NCBI RefSeq assembly: GCF_001949145.1
Contig: NW_019091528.1
Location: 326,425 to 390,424, forward strand
DNA: 64,000 nucleotides
Source: Acanthaster planci
Lineage: Eukaryota; Echinodermata; Asteroidea; Valvatida; Acanthasteridae
Reading direction: 5' to 3'
Shown in pieces: positions 37,741 through 50,492 of this stretch. Under the pieces are notes generated by a model. It did no database searches, was not told the DNA's origin, and saw nothing but the letters and a program-made list of their open reading frames with translations. A program made the position numbers and the translations under genes. Numbering within the stretch: position 1 is the first letter of the stretch; every line of letters starts with the position of its first letter.

Positions 37741-40700
37741 CAAAATTTACAAAAAATACAAGACGTTTTGTGTACAAGCAATGCAACACTAAGACTCTCT
37801 TCCTGGGAAGACTTCACAGTTTTGCTCATGAACCTGGAAATACTCAGCATAAAAACCAAAAAGGCAGTAAAATAGCCTTTGAAATAGTGCATGAAACAAC
37901 AGTTTAAAATAAGGTTAACTGAGACGCAATAGGAGTAGGCTCCTATTTTGAAGGTTTGCATTGAAAAAAATCGGTCGCAGCTACCCTTGAAATGAAAAGT
38001 CTTACTCTATATCAAGAACATTATGTATATTTTTAGGGCCACGGATGTGTGGAGTGTAGTATGTCTAACTTTTTCCGCATAGTATTAAATGAAATTTTAA
38101 AAGACACACTTTGTCAATTATAAATTGTTTAATACACGTATGTACCTGCCTTTGTTTGTGAGCGTGAGGAGGTCGAATCCTTTCAATGGATTGTGTGTAG
38201 ATAAAGAAAAGCATTTACCTAAGTTTCAGCAGCACGGATGTCCACGTGATTTGCATCAAAGTCACAAAATAAATGGAATGGCATTTCAAACTTCACGTCA
38301 GGTATGGTTTTCCTTGATAACGGTCCGGCCATTGGTACTGTACATTAATTTGCAGAATGTGAATGCACGTAACATTAATTGAAAGCGCTGCATTAGAAAT
38401 GGATTCACCCAAAAGAGGTGGAAAAATAGACAATCGCTGCCAAGAGCCTAGTGCCTTGACGTCCGTAAAAACATCAACCCCCACATTCCTTTTGGCAAAC
38501 TCTCCCAAAACAGATAATATAACATTACTCGAATTGACTGATTGAAGATCGAAATGATTCAAATTATCAATGTCGGGTAAAACAAACACTGCCTAGTAGA
38601 GTGTTAGATGTAGTCCTCCCGAGAAAAATGTCAAGTTGTAAATTTCACCGTAGCAAAATGACCTATTGTGCGTGACTGCCTCCCGAGGCAACTCATGCCT
38701 TCAGATTGCCAATCCTACTCTGCTAATATTTGCGGATTCAGTAAGGTTGTCGCTTTATAGAAAGATGTACAGTTTCGCAAAAGGAAAAAAACGTAATTGG
38801 AAACTCCTACATGTGAAATCGAACAGCCATGCAACAAGTTGCTCCTGTTAGTTCTCCCGTTCTATATTCGGGCTCATATTTCGCACTTTCCCCCATCGAA
38901 AAATTTAATTTTAGTTATGGGAAATTTATGCCAAGCCACCGACCCTTCTAGAGGACACAGCACCGCAGATGAAAATGTCGAGCGTGTTTTGGCAGGAACG
39001 TCCACGAAATATGAGACGTTCTTGACTAAATACTCCCGTGAGGTGCAGGGGAAAAGGCGATTTTTTTTGGCGACATTCAAGTTCATATTAGGCCGGAAAA
39101 TACTGCGGTCAACGATCTCTTCTCAAATATTTTGTTTATTATCCACCATTGAACTGCGCAGACTGTAGCGCCCTGAGGTTTCGAAGAGGATTAATTATTT
39201 TGGAGTTTGGCCACTGGCATTCAAACACACGCACGAAACTGCGGACCATATTAATAAGGCTGTCTGTTACGTGGTTGAGGCCTGGAATTACGCATGAGTC
39301 TATGGTAGTGAGCCGCAACTAGTTCTGAGAAAGGTGTGTGTCATTTCAAGACGCAGCCAAGTGGTTTATAAGCGGCCTGATTATAACTCATGAGAGTGGT
39401 CTTAAAGGTGACGGGAAATGAGGTATTGCTTTGGCAATCCCACAAAAGGTGTCCCTACAGAAATAGCTACAAGAAACTTTAAAGTTATCCAAGGTCCTAA
39501 GCATTTAGGACTATTTCAAATAGCATAGTTGAAAATCTTGTCTTAATACCGAGAAAAGCAGGTCTGTCTTCGTAGGGAATTAAGCATTTCAGAGGGCGCT
39601 CTTCATGATGTCATCCCTAGCGGGATTCATTATATACTGGGATAGATGAAAAAAGTTATACAAAAAAATCAATGCATTTCAGGGCGGAAGCGTAGCCTCT
39701 TATCGTGTGTGGTAGGATGACTTTCACAGTGCACACCCAAAACGAAACATTAAAATTGCATTCAATGTAACATACATGGTCAGACTTTCCTCTCGACGAC
39801 TTGTGAAAAAGTTCATGTTGACTATACTTCACTCCTCCACCGAGATGCAAAGTTGCAATCGTTATATAAAGAAGGTTCTATAATCGTCCTGTGACTATCA
39901 AAGTATCTGTGGATTTCTGTCTGTTTGGTTTGTTCTCATACAGTATTCAACGAATGGCAAATAGAAAAAAAACAACGAAAGAATTCCACTGCATTATCTA
40001 CAAGCCTTAGGATTTCACGACCACAGTACATTTATGTATAACATAACTGCACGGGGAATTCGCCGGAGAAAATTCGTGCTGCTTTATAGTCGAAGACCGT
40101 CAAAACCTAGTCTGGGGATTACGATCGTGTAATGTTTAAAACAGCAGAGGGGAACAATTGGATAAGATCTGCATTCATATAGAACACTTTCTACTTGCAA
40201 ATTGGCAGGTGGCCACAAAATATTGACAATAATGTAGCAAATGGAATTGTTTTGTGAACTTGTTGCGTACGTTTACCATGGTGCGTTTACCATTACGGAC
40301 AACGCGGCGTGTTGATTTAACTTTCAACGTAGCTAACTCCATGCATAGCAAAAACCATGATTGCGTGCGTCACTAGAGCGTAATTATTGTTTTTCAATCT
40401 CAACCATTCAATGCAAGCATGCAAGCATGCAAATGTCAAACAGTGAATAAGCCTTATACAAGCAACTGTTTTCAAAATTTTGCTCGGGAAAAATCTGAGT
40501 TGAAAAACTGCCTAAATGCATTTTAAAAATTTTAAAAAATGGGAGAATCATCACAAACAGTTCCATCGCCCTTTAAAAAACTGCAGGCATTCCCCCGATC
40601 GTCTGGGTCGCTGCTAAAGCGGCATCCATGACTGTGGTGCGTGGACGAAAAAATAATATCGTCACTGAGTTAAACACATGATCAAATATCCGGAGGGCGT

Positions 40701-43267
40701 GCGCCAGGGGGGATTTACAGACGGGCGGGAAGTTCATGAGATTCTACTGCATGAAAAGTGCACGTTAAATAAACGCCCCTCTTGCGCAAAAGGGATCAGG
40801 CGTATGTCTCCAAGTGACTGAGTGTTTCCTGATACCTGTCCTTATTTGTAATCACTCGGGCAGCTCGGTTCCGTCGTTTGAAGTACTCCCGGGGGTTCAC
40901 AGTATTAACAAATTGCAGATAGAGAACATAGAAGATAAAATCGTGTTGTGCTGGCAAGGTTTTTCAAAGTGTCTGAAATAGCCTGATTTCACATGTCTTC
41001 CTGACAGGGCTGTTTTCTTTAAACTCATGAGGGTGTATTCTGCCTCGTCAGAGTGTGGCGTACTCCTTGTCAAAATGACAAGAGAAATCCTCTCACATAT
41101 CTTGTAATCTCAAATTTTCAAGGCAACGTGCAAAAATCGTTTTCACGGACTTTGTACCGGTAATCTGTTAGTTCACTGTCAACAGGTATTACGTGTGTAT
41201 AATAGCCCAATGATTCAAGTGATTATTCAAACACGGGGGCGGTAATTTACAGGTTCCCAGCTAAAAGTCAAATTGGGAAAGATTTTTGCCGCACCCGAAA
41301 GCTCTGGACAGCAGCAACAATGAAGGTAATCCTTAACATCAATTGGTTTTGCGACTTAAACACAAACGAGGCCTGGACAGAGAGCCAGCAGAATCGACAT
41401 GTACACTGAAGATTTTTTTCTAACGACGTAGAAAACCCGTCTACATGTTTAAACTCCTGATCGGGCTCTCGTGCATGTGTTGCCATATAATTGGATCAAC
41501 GCCCAAAACCTCCGATAAAAGATTTCTGTGTTAAAAAATCCATCCAAAGGACAAAGGTTTTTCAGCATTATGCTGAACAGATGAGAAATAATCTTTCAGT
41601 AAAGACAACTTTGTGCATGCTTGCACAGACATCAAGAAATACTCTCGAGGATTCCAAATCTAAATTTACCTCTTGCAAGAGTTATGAGAATCTGGATGGG
41701 AAGAAATTTATTTCAAACCATGCACTGGACAAAAACCTCCTTCGCAATGCATCTGTATGTACATTCTCCCAAAGAAATAGACCTCTCTATAAGGACTTTT
41801 TTTTAATACAGAATATATGTAATTGAGAAAGATAAAGAATTTGTAGAGAAGTTGGCATCTTATGGGACAAAATTCATTCTTAATAGCCCCCACGAGACAA
41901 TTTCGAAGACAGAAAATACGGTGTGATGTCTTGAAATTGATTCTTCGCGAATAATTTGGCCTGGACTCAAAGATGACCGAGTCAATCAATTTCATTTTCT
42001 ACCTAGCTTCGCTGTTTTTCCTTTTAGGTCTGATCTCGCTTGGTTGGAGCCTATTCTGCTCACGAGACATTATTTTAAATTTGACTTTCGACTTTTTTGT
42101 AAAATAGACAGGAAAGAGAATTTCGTATCTGAATGCAGGAAAAGTTTATTGCATGTTAATTATGAGTCCAATTAAATGAAAAGAAATTTCATCAAGTAAA
42201 CCATACAAGGAAGCTGATTGTAAACAAAGAAATCGACAGGGGAGGCGTTGAAACCTTCGACGTCTGGAACATTGTGGCCGTTCTCAACCAACTAATCTGT
42301 TCGCTGTCTTTGGTGGTCTGCAGGCAGCAGGTTCAAATCCCGCTCCTGGACTAGTCAATTTCTTTGTCCACTTATTTCTGATAAAATACGGGCAAAGAAA
42401 TAACTGACTTCGATGACACGTAAGGTTTGCACATAAAAAGTTTAATAAGGGCAGTTTCACAGGATTGTTAAAATACGTAAGATAGCCGGATATTTCAAAA
42501 TTTTGTCTCCGTTTTGTAGGCAAAATGAGGGCAAACAATTCCCACTTGACTGTAAACAGTGCGTCAAAAATAGATACATTATAAGAAAAAAAAACAGGAA
42601 GAATGCAAATGTTTTACCTTGAACCGTGTAGGCGTCCTCCAGATCCCCAGGATGAGTCCGGCAGCACCCGACGGATCTTGACTGAAAGGATGCCTAAGTC
42701 AATCTGGGATTGCGAAGGAAACCGGAGACAGCCTTATAGCGCATCGGTAGCGCATCCCAACGTGAGGGGTGGGCACGTGCACTAGTCCTTACCAGGGCTC
42801 AAGGGAATCCACTTCAACTTCCAATCGTGGTATCAGTTTCAAACCTACGTGTCTGTTAGGGAAGGTAAACATGACGGGAAGAAGGATTATAAAAAGATAA
42901 TTGATCTACATTTCATAAATCATTTCGGGGGTTTTCCTCTGAAATTTCCCACGGCATAAGTGTTGGGTTTCTCACCCGGGCAGATTAACGGAAGACAGAC
43001 AAGATCTTGTATATTTGTCAAGTTGATGACGGACAACTGGAAAACAATGACAATTCAGTGGTTTGTTCATTACTTTCTCTGAGGGCTTTGGTGAGTTTAA
43101 CCGATTTCGAGATTTCATACATAGAAGAGTCGTTGAGTGACTTTAAAGTGATGTTAATTGGTTTCAAATGAATTCGGTTGTGTAAGCCTACATTAAGCAC
43201 CACCCTTGCAAAATCGCAGGCTTGATGCTGATTTTTCTCTCTCTTTTCTCACAGTCGGTACGTAGGG
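37741..43267. other. long stretch with no recognised gene
   Basis: Anonymous sequence. A segment near 39560-39620 carries GAGGGCGCT followed by GATGATGTCATCC, resembling the middle of repeat R1 with a different upstream part. A short tandem of ATGCAAGC occurs near 40413-40436. No gene is supported. Confidence 0.5.
42264..42352 (+). repeat. possible tRNA-derived SINE fragment
   Basis: A perfect RNA polymerase III B-box, GGTTCAAATCC, is embedded in GCAGGTTCAAATCCCGCTCC near 42330-42350. About 60 nt upstream, TGGCCGTTCTCAACC vaguely recalls the A-box of class II (Leu/Ser) tRNAs. The acceptor arm does not pair convincingly, so it is not an intact tRNA gene. A SINE head or a chance B-box are the two options. 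Confidence 0.22.
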
Positions 43268-43774
43268 ATGCATGAATACTTTTTGTCAAAATACAAGCGC
43301 TACCTCTTTGCAAAAGAGACAGAAACTGTACAGTATAAGCAAAACTTGAAGACACTTAATCTCTACGCCTATAGCGTGTTCTTGAGCCGTCACAGTCAGC
43401 AGGTCCTCACCATTGGCATTAATAGCAACCTTGCCAATAGTTATATCAACGCAACTCAACTCTGTAACATTGAAATAACCTTACGCAAACGACGCCCCCG
43501 ATACTTACCGGCTGCATCAAGGAGAGTGACCTCAATGATAACAACAGCAACAATAACCACTCTTCACAAAGCACTACACAATTTTTATGCTAATGAGGTA
43601 TTTGGCAGTGACATAATTTTAAAAGAGCAAAAAAAGATCCACTCTTGTTGCTGCACTCCCTTTTGTGAGATTGACGTATTCCATACATTTTTGAAAGAAA
43701 CGAAAACAAGATTTGAAACAAAGGAAGATTTGAAGGTGAATCTGAAATACTGCAGCTCTAAATACATGCGATGA
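43268..43774 (+). CDS. unrecognised 168-residue reading frame, probably not a gene
   Basis: An uninterrupted frame of 168 codons, rich in Lys, Thr and Asn as expected from AT-rich DNA, with a CCC cluster near residue 129. A pyrimidine tract and CAG (CTCTCTCTTTTCTCACAG) lie about ten bases upstream of the ATG, so it could also be read as part of an exon. No signal peptide, domain or repeat is evident and I recognise no family. Chance is the simplest explanation. Confidence 0.13.
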   Translation: MHEYFLSKYKRYLFAKETETVQYKQNLKTLNLYAYSVFLSRHSQQVLTIGINSNLANSYINATQLCNIEITLRKRRPRYLPAASRRVTSMITTATITTLHKALHNFYANEVFGSDIILKEQKKIHSCCCTPFCEIDVFHTFLKETKTRFETKEDLKVNLKYCSSKYMR

Positions 43775-46639
43775 TCGAACATTATTGTTCGTCATTTTAG
43801 TTACGGGAAAAGTCAAACGCCTTGCAAAGCTCTAATGTCACTTTAAAGTCCATTTAACGATTATGTCACATTGTACCGGGTATGGTTGATAGAAGATTAT
43901 GTACGATTCATAATTGCGCATAAATTTACACAATATTTGTCGCGTTCTGTGTAAAGGCGATTGAGTATGAAATGTAAAATAAATCACTAAATTCACACTC
44001 TCGAAAATATATCCATGTTCACGGGCAACGAGTCTTCGACCGGAGGGGCTTGAAATAATGATTCCAAAAAAGTTCGAATTTTGTTATTTACGCAAAGGTT
44101 TTGTCCTTACAGAGGGGTAGAGTGACTTGTTTGTTTAGACTAGGTTATTTTTTTTCAAGGCTTCGTCAATTTAAGGCAAAGCTACAGTAGTTGAACAATG
44201 AACAGTGCTGACTCTGTTCCAGCGAGAGTCTCGGTGGGAATAAAAAGCACTCTTTCGGGCTAAAAAATAATATTCTTATATAAACACAGCACCTTGCCCT
44301 GAAATATTTTTTCGTTAAAGGTCTTGATGGGCTTCAGCTAAGTCTCAAAAGATATTTCCACCCTTAAGTGCACTGCACTATTATATGAACTTAATGCTGC
44401 ACCGCATAAGAGAGGTACGTACAGTTACAAACATTTTTAACAAACTGGAAACGGTCAGATGGTACCCTTATTGGGTTTCTCAAAAACTTGATTGGATTGG
44501 TTCACCGTATCTGATAAATAAGCTAGGCTTCTAGGAAAATACCAAGATTCCAAACATGGAAATTACATTCTCACCGCTTTATGTGATCCAGATTACAAAT
44601 TTGGACAAGTCAAATCGTGTGTACCTTTTAAACGTTTCCAGCATCCAGGAAACAGACTGAGAATAATGGGGAAATACAAACCAACCAATGGTAATGAAGC
44701 TACATGAAGTAGTTAATTCATGTGCCTATTATAATACATTACCGGCACCCTTCGTATGGTGGCATTTTGCTGTGTAAGCCTTTTTTATGAATATACGACA
44801 ACAGTGGGTAGTCGAATCGCTTGGCAATGTGAATAATAGTATGCACGGGTGTGTAACACCTAATCTGTACAAACTGGACACGGCCAACTCGTGAATTTCA
44901 GAATTAACAACATGCAATATCGATACTGAGCCAACTATCTGAGAAATGAAATCGCACGATGTAAATTCAGTGCTACGGGTTTAGAGCAGTTTTTCTGAAG
45001 GGGAGTATAAAAAAACTTCATCGGCTAGCGGGTCCCGATTTCTGTTGTTAAAGTGCATCGATCACTCTAACTCGCGGTGACGTTCTTGAGCTGATGCTTA
45101 AAAACACGGCCGTATAGCGCACGTTGAGAGAGATTCCTGAGCAAACCGCTGACATTACCAAAACCCACTCTGGAAGCCCCTTAAAGGTCAACAGATCTCT
45201 TCAAGTCAGGCAACAATTAGCGTAAGATGTCTTTCACAATACTCTACTGCAAAGAGCCTTACCACGAAAGGCCATGTACGTAGGCATCCAGACCGATCTA
45301 CCAGGGATGGTTTCTCGGCGAAGCGAAATGAAAATCATCCTTTTGGTTCAACTGTACGATCGACTAGACAAAATGTCGAGAGATGTGTTTGTTTCCCTTC
45401 TACCGAAACAAGAGGATACTCACTAAAGACCATGTTTATTTTGCAAGGTAATTACGTCGACTTTGCCAGTGGGAAAAGTACAAAAAGAAGGTAAACTGCA
45501 GGAAAGTACACAGCTGCATTAACCGGCTATACAAACTCCTTAAACATACTCCTTAAAAAGTTGGTCAAACCCAAAGTAAGACTGCAGATGAAAGTTCACA
45601 TCAGTTCAAAGGTTTTTATCCCATAGTTGCATGTCCTCAGGTTGTTTGACAAATGTCGAGATTTTATACCGTATCAAAGGGTCCCTTAATCCCATGCAGC
45701 TGTAACTAATGTCTTGTTTCTGCGGATTTTCATCGTCAGCACGTGTTCTACGACCTGAAACTGCATTTTACGAATGAAGTGTGGGGCTATAACGGGCTGG
45801 TCGGAAACTTGAAAGTCGAAAAAGTCAGGCCTCATGCCCTTACTTTGATAGAAGTGTGGTGCATGTGGCACATAAGGCCCTGTTCGAATTGCTCGGCTTA
45901 TACGCGTATATAAGCTCCAGCTAATGGTTTCCATGGTCGCATGTGTGATTTTGGCTCCAGCCAATAATGATTCGAAAGCTGGTTTAAACAGTGTGGCAGG
46001 TGGCAGGTTTTTTTTTTCAAAGAACATGTAGGCCCTAAGCGTTATGTATAGCTTCAGCTGTCCAGGAGATCAAGAACTCTACAAGTATCCTTTTTAAAGA
46101 AATCTGTGGTGTCTCGGACACTCGTTGCACCAATCAAGACCTTCATGCACGTCACAGAAACATACAACAGCCGTCTGTCAAACATTCTGGGAACGATCCT
46201 CCGAGATTGAATATTGGGGGAAACGGCACTTTCTTACACCATTCCATCAATGCAAGAGAAGAAAACCTTGAAGGAATTTAAAGGAGGAGCCGGATTGAAA
46301 TCTGGATTTCATTTCATAAATTACTCAGAAAAGCGGGAAAATGGTATGGTTCAGAATTATTTCTTCCTGAGCGCGAGGCGCAGAACCACTCGAGTTCCCC
46401 GCTAACGGAAGTCACTACAAGCTGGATCAATCTCTGGAATTGATCGAATACCGGTGAACCAACAACGGGGATGGAAAAAATGGTTTCAACTGCATTCCCC
46501 CGACGAACTGCATTTCCCCCGGCCATTAGTCGCTTCTTGCCAATAGTCACTTGATGCCAAAGTTAACCAAGGGGACCACTTTTCAAAATGCACATCATTA
46601 AATCGTTTATCAGTTTTTCCCTTTCTGTTTTTGTTTCAG
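43775..46639. other. stretch with no recognised gene
   Basis: Anonymous sequence with short frames on both strands only. Confidence 0.5.
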
Positions 46640-46710
46640 GGCAAGAATCGTAGTTTTTAAGGAGCTCTTTCAATTGCCGAGCTACCACCGGAGGGAAAGT
46701 CAAATTAAAG
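46640..46710 (+). other. candidate 71-bp internal exon
   Basis: A long pyrimidine-rich tract ending TTTTTGTTTCAG at 46639 precedes 71 bases, followed by GTATTC at 46711. After one base, one frame is open for 23 codons (ARIVVFKELFQLPSYHRR and onward). Its phase does not directly match the exon-like segment at 34899, so an intermediate exon would be needed. No family is recognised. Confidence 0.15.
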
Positions 46711-47281
46711 GTATTCACAGGGACAGAGGCAACATAAACTTAAAGAGTAGACATCTGATTTCCTTTATCGACATAAAGGCTTAAAGAGCCTTGTTTTATA
46801 TTAACATCAACAGAAGCAGAAAGCAGCGTGAAACAGTTCCCGATAATACGCAGTCATATATGAAAACGCTTTGTCGTGACTGACATAAATAATGAATGCA
46901 GAAAGTCAGCGCGACAAGTTGGATCATATTCAACTTTACTGAGCGTCTCCATGCGTCGAGTCGTTAGTGTGGGCCCATATAAACGCCTGCGCTGGGATGA
47001 CGCCGGTATTGGCTTCGCATTTGGGTCGTTTTCTCCTGAATATGACTAAAAAATGAAATCCCAATTTTCAAGAAACTAGCTGACTTAAGTACCAGTTTAG
47101 CTTCGAGGAATGGTAAACACCTAAATAGTCACTTCATACGACACTTTTAGGAGTTTTGCACGCCATTTTTTTTTTTGTTTTTGCGAAGTGACGTTACGAC
47201 TCGTCTCTTCGGCAGCTGTCTGCATCTTGAAATCTTGCACACTAATCGGTACCTCTTCTTTCTATTGGGTTAGCGAGTAAA
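46711..47281. other. stretch with no recognised gene
   Basis: Anonymous AT-rich sequence with a T-run near 47168. Confidence 0.5.
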
Positions 47282-47483
47282 CAGTGGCATAATTATGGGT
47301 GTGGTACAGGGGACACTCCTCCATCAGTCTGTGACCCAAGCCCCTCCCTTTTTATATTTATAGTTTGCATAAACATACCTACATGCTGTGCCCTAAACGG
47401 GTGGAGCCCACCTAAAACAAATGTCAGTGTACCCCGTATGCCCCTGACAACTTCATAAATAGAACTTAATTACGCCGCCACTG
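47282..47483. mobile_element. hAT-like miniature element, degenerate
   Basis: The left end CAGTGGCATAATTATGG and the right end TTAATTACGCCGCCACTG form imperfect inverted repeats, with a short indel after CAGTGG. The interior is non-coding and includes C-rich blocks (GCCCCTCCC, GTATGCCCCTG) like the other small elements. The flanks share only GTAAA, so an 8-bp target duplication is not clear. It is probably an older relative of the elements at 27105 and 35766. Confidence 0.6.
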
Positions 47484-49299
47484 CCGTAGGTAAAACCGTT
47501 TTGTTTTTTTGTTATATTGGGTTTTTTTTGTTGTTTTCTCAACACTTCTGTTAAAGGTCAGTCTTTTTTAGAAACCCTAATGCACTGTTTGTTCAAAGCA
47601 TTTTTGTAAGGGTACTACAGTATTCACATCATAATAAAAACATGTTTTGACATAGCTTGCACGAGCGTCATTTTCATATATATATAAAAAAACCTCGGGC
47701 CACTCTGTTAAGGTAACATTTCCTCGTGCCGTACGATGATTTATTATCCTGCAGAACGAAACAAACAACAGGCTCAAAATGTGCACATACCCGTGCAAAA
47801 TCAACGCCGATAGCGGCGTGGTCGTATGACGTAGGAGCGGGGCAAACAAAACGTGTAATTGCATCGGCAATGTTAAGTTACAACCTGAGTCATTATAACA
47901 ATTTCCCCAAACTGTTTGCTTTAATCAACTGTTTTGGATTTCAAGCATGGAGCGTACAAGCCACCATAGAATACTCGTTAAGTATGGCATTCTCATCAAA
48001 GCAGTTTGAAGCGTGTTCTGGACGTAAAGACAAGTTCTGTTTACGTATCTGTTTACGTATATAGTCCCGTCAGGTATTCATTACATTTAAACCTTAACCT
48101 TTACCTATATCGAATTTCATTCGTTACCAGGAGTGTACCGGGTAAGGATTGAAAATCTTTTCTTTTTTTTTTAATTACCATGATTTGTGTTCAAATTGAC
48201 CCCAATGACGTTTATAGCCCATACATTCCTGAATCCTCCAATTTCAATATGATTTTACAGACACTCTTGGGGGTTAGGTTTAAAAGTCATATTTTAATTG
48301 ACCTGCTCGATTATGCCGTGCTTATGCCATGCCGAATCAAAATGTAGGTTTCGTCATGAAATTGCTACACTAGCCTATACACTTGGAAATGAAGAATATT
48401 TCAAAATATCATAAGCCGTGACAACCTTTAAATCTAATAGACGTGTCTATGCATGGAGTGGACTCAGCTTTCTGTACTCCTTTTCATGTACATTTACATG
48501 GCTTTCAGTGCCAAAACTAGCTCATGAAATGGCCGTCAGATTTTCGTCACACCGATGCTAGCAAGTCGCCACAATATTAAGTGACGACAGTGTGTGCTGT
48601 ACTCTGCCGGGCACGGTCCACAACACGTTTCCTGTTAATTTCCAACCAAAACGTACGCTTTTTGCCAATATACACTTTCATTCGATCGAGGAACTTCAAT
48701 TTCCGAAGAATCTTTTCTAACAACCAGTATACTAGCTTCGCCTATGAACTACACACCGTAAATTTGTCGCGGTTTTACCTTCTCGCGGAACGTATACTGC
48801 CGCCATTTTATGCGCTTTTTTATGCAAATAAATTCCAATATACCATGCCTTCAGAGTTTAGCTTGCATTTTTTTTGTACTTGACATATTTAGACAATTGT
48901 GATATGCGTGTTATTCTCTATTTCTTTTTAAAAACAGCTTGCCAACGGGAAGAGCTACTTTAAGGGAAGAGCTTTAAAAAGCAGCTCCGGCAGAACTGAA
49001 ACAGGGTGAAACGTTCCTGGTAATTTTATGAATATAGTCAGTGCATCAATGCAAACGGAAGAATGATTGACTTGGGCTCCATTATGTCATTTGATGTGAT
49101 ACGCCGCAGTGGCAGACCACAGTACATACGCATTGTTCCCGTCATGAAAATCAGATCAAGTGCCAGACAAAATAACACGATCCATGAGTGCCATCATAAA
49201 ATGATCCCATTGGTCAAGCGACCACACTCCCAGTTTAGGCCACTAGTTCCCCCCCCCAAATAAAGAGAAAATCCATCTTCACCACATCAAGAAGACAAA
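47484..49299. other. stretch with no recognised gene
   Basis: Anonymous sequence. A twelve-base unit CTGTTTACGTAT is repeated in tandem near 48037-48060. No gene is supported. Confidence 0.5.
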
Positions 49300-49329
49300 A
49301 GAAATTACCTAGAATACCAAATCACTCCC

Positions 49330-49530
49330 TCTCGCAACCAACAGGAGTGCAACCCTCAAAGAGGTAGAGGCATTCAAATATCTGGGGTAGCTGGTGAACG
49401 CAGCGGAAAAGGACCCCAAAGTCCGGAAGAGCTTCGCATTGAAGGTACTCCACAGTGCGAAGAGCGTATATATAGAGCTATAGAGTGTCCAGAGAGGTGT
49501 GAAGCTCAGCTTGTTCTTTCTGTGGAATCA
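49330..49530 (+). pseudogene. decayed LINE reverse transcriptase scrap
   Basis: One frame reads EVEAFKYLG, then a stop, LVNAAEKDPKVRKSFALK, a second stop, and QRGVKLSLF. The FKYLG motif followed by a charged helix and a KLxLF motif is the usual layout of the thumb region after the catalytic core in many non-LTR reverse transcriptases. Only about 65 residues remain, with two in-frame stops. No catalytic motif is present. It lies just before a C-rich hAT-type end. The identification rests on motif spacing and is moderately secure. Confidence 0.5.
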
Positions 49531-49539
49531 TTACTGCTG

Positions 49540-49602
49540 GATGCATTTCAGGGCATTCTCTGGGGGCGGGGAAGCCCCTCCCCCCGCGTAGTTACACCAC
49601 TG
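49540..49602. mobile_element. isolated hAT-type element end
   Basis: C/G-rich sequence leading into CGTAGTTACACCACTG, ending at 49602. This closely resembles the right inverted repeat of the element at 27105 (TAGTTACGCCACTG). The left end was not located, so this is a fragment. Confidence 0.45.
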
Positions 49603-50385
49603 GGCTAAACTGGGTTACATTTTGCAGGGGCACTCGGTGAGTTTGGTCGAAGTTAAAACACTGACCCAGACAAAATATTAACAGGGTTTTTCCTTCTCTA
49701 ATTTTGGAGACAGGAGGCAACAAGGGGCTTACAGCTAGTCCTTGGCCACTGTGGTGGCACCGTTAGCCGGGTTGCCACACCAATAGATTCCTACTACTTT
49801 GAGAGATCTTTAGCTCCAGACAAAAACCCTGTTTTCAAAATGTTTCCGAAGTGGCTGAAATTTTCCAAATTCATTTCGTTGATTTTCTAGTAGTATATAT
49901 TCTTAAAAATTCGCGAATGTATGGAGCAAAGAATGTTCCCTTTGCAGATTCCCAAGTATATGCACCACAGTACAGACCCTATTCAAGTTATTTTTATTGT
50001 GTTCCCTGGATCTGTTACGCTCAATGTAATCTGTTAATTGGGTGGTGCCAGACTATTCTTTCAGGTTTTCCTTCAAAATGTGGCTTGAAAAGTTAGACTC
50101 CGTGGTTGTACGATTGAGAGATGGCGCTTTGTTCATTGGGGGCAGACAGAGTGCACGCTGCATGGTTTGGATTCCTGTGACACACTCTATGACTAGTTGT
50201 CGTTGCTCATGCAACCCTTACCAGCAAAACACAAAAGAAATCACGCCCATTTCTAACATGACGTCATGGTATCAATTTCCATATACACGTCTTGAACCGA
50301 TAATAAAGAGTATGATTTGAAGCATTGTCATTTAATTCCCATATCTGTAAATACTATATTATTACTTTTTATTTTTTTCTTTCAG
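49603..50385. other. stretch with no recognised gene
   Basis: Anonymous sequence leading to the acceptor-like site at 50385. Confidence 0.45.
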
Positions 50386-50492
50386 ATAATATTTTTGTAG
50401 TTCGCCAGCTAAATGGTATCACAGAAGAATTACCCCTACCTCCCTCCTCCAAAAAAAACCCACGAAGTTGCGTCTTATCTTGTGGATTTTAA
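50386..50492 (+). CDS. candidate terminal exon, unrecognised
   Basis: A strong acceptor-like tract (TTTTTTTCTTTCAG, ending 50385) is followed, after two bases completing a split codon, by 34 codons (beginning NIFVVRQLNGITEELPLPP) and a TAA at 50490-50492. An AATAAA lies about 230 bp downstream at 50724-50729. The phase fits the one-base overhang of the exon-like segment at 34899-35061. The peptide has no recognisable domain. A different open frame overlaps it from 50413. It could be a real C-terminal exon or chance. Confidence 0.2.

Noticed and set aside
42331-42350. Intact tRNA gene
   Set aside because: Only the B-box is good; acceptor and D arms do not fold convincingly.
45686-46027. 113-codon minus-strand frame
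   Set aside because: No recognisable domain; composition gives no preference over the overlapping plus strand.
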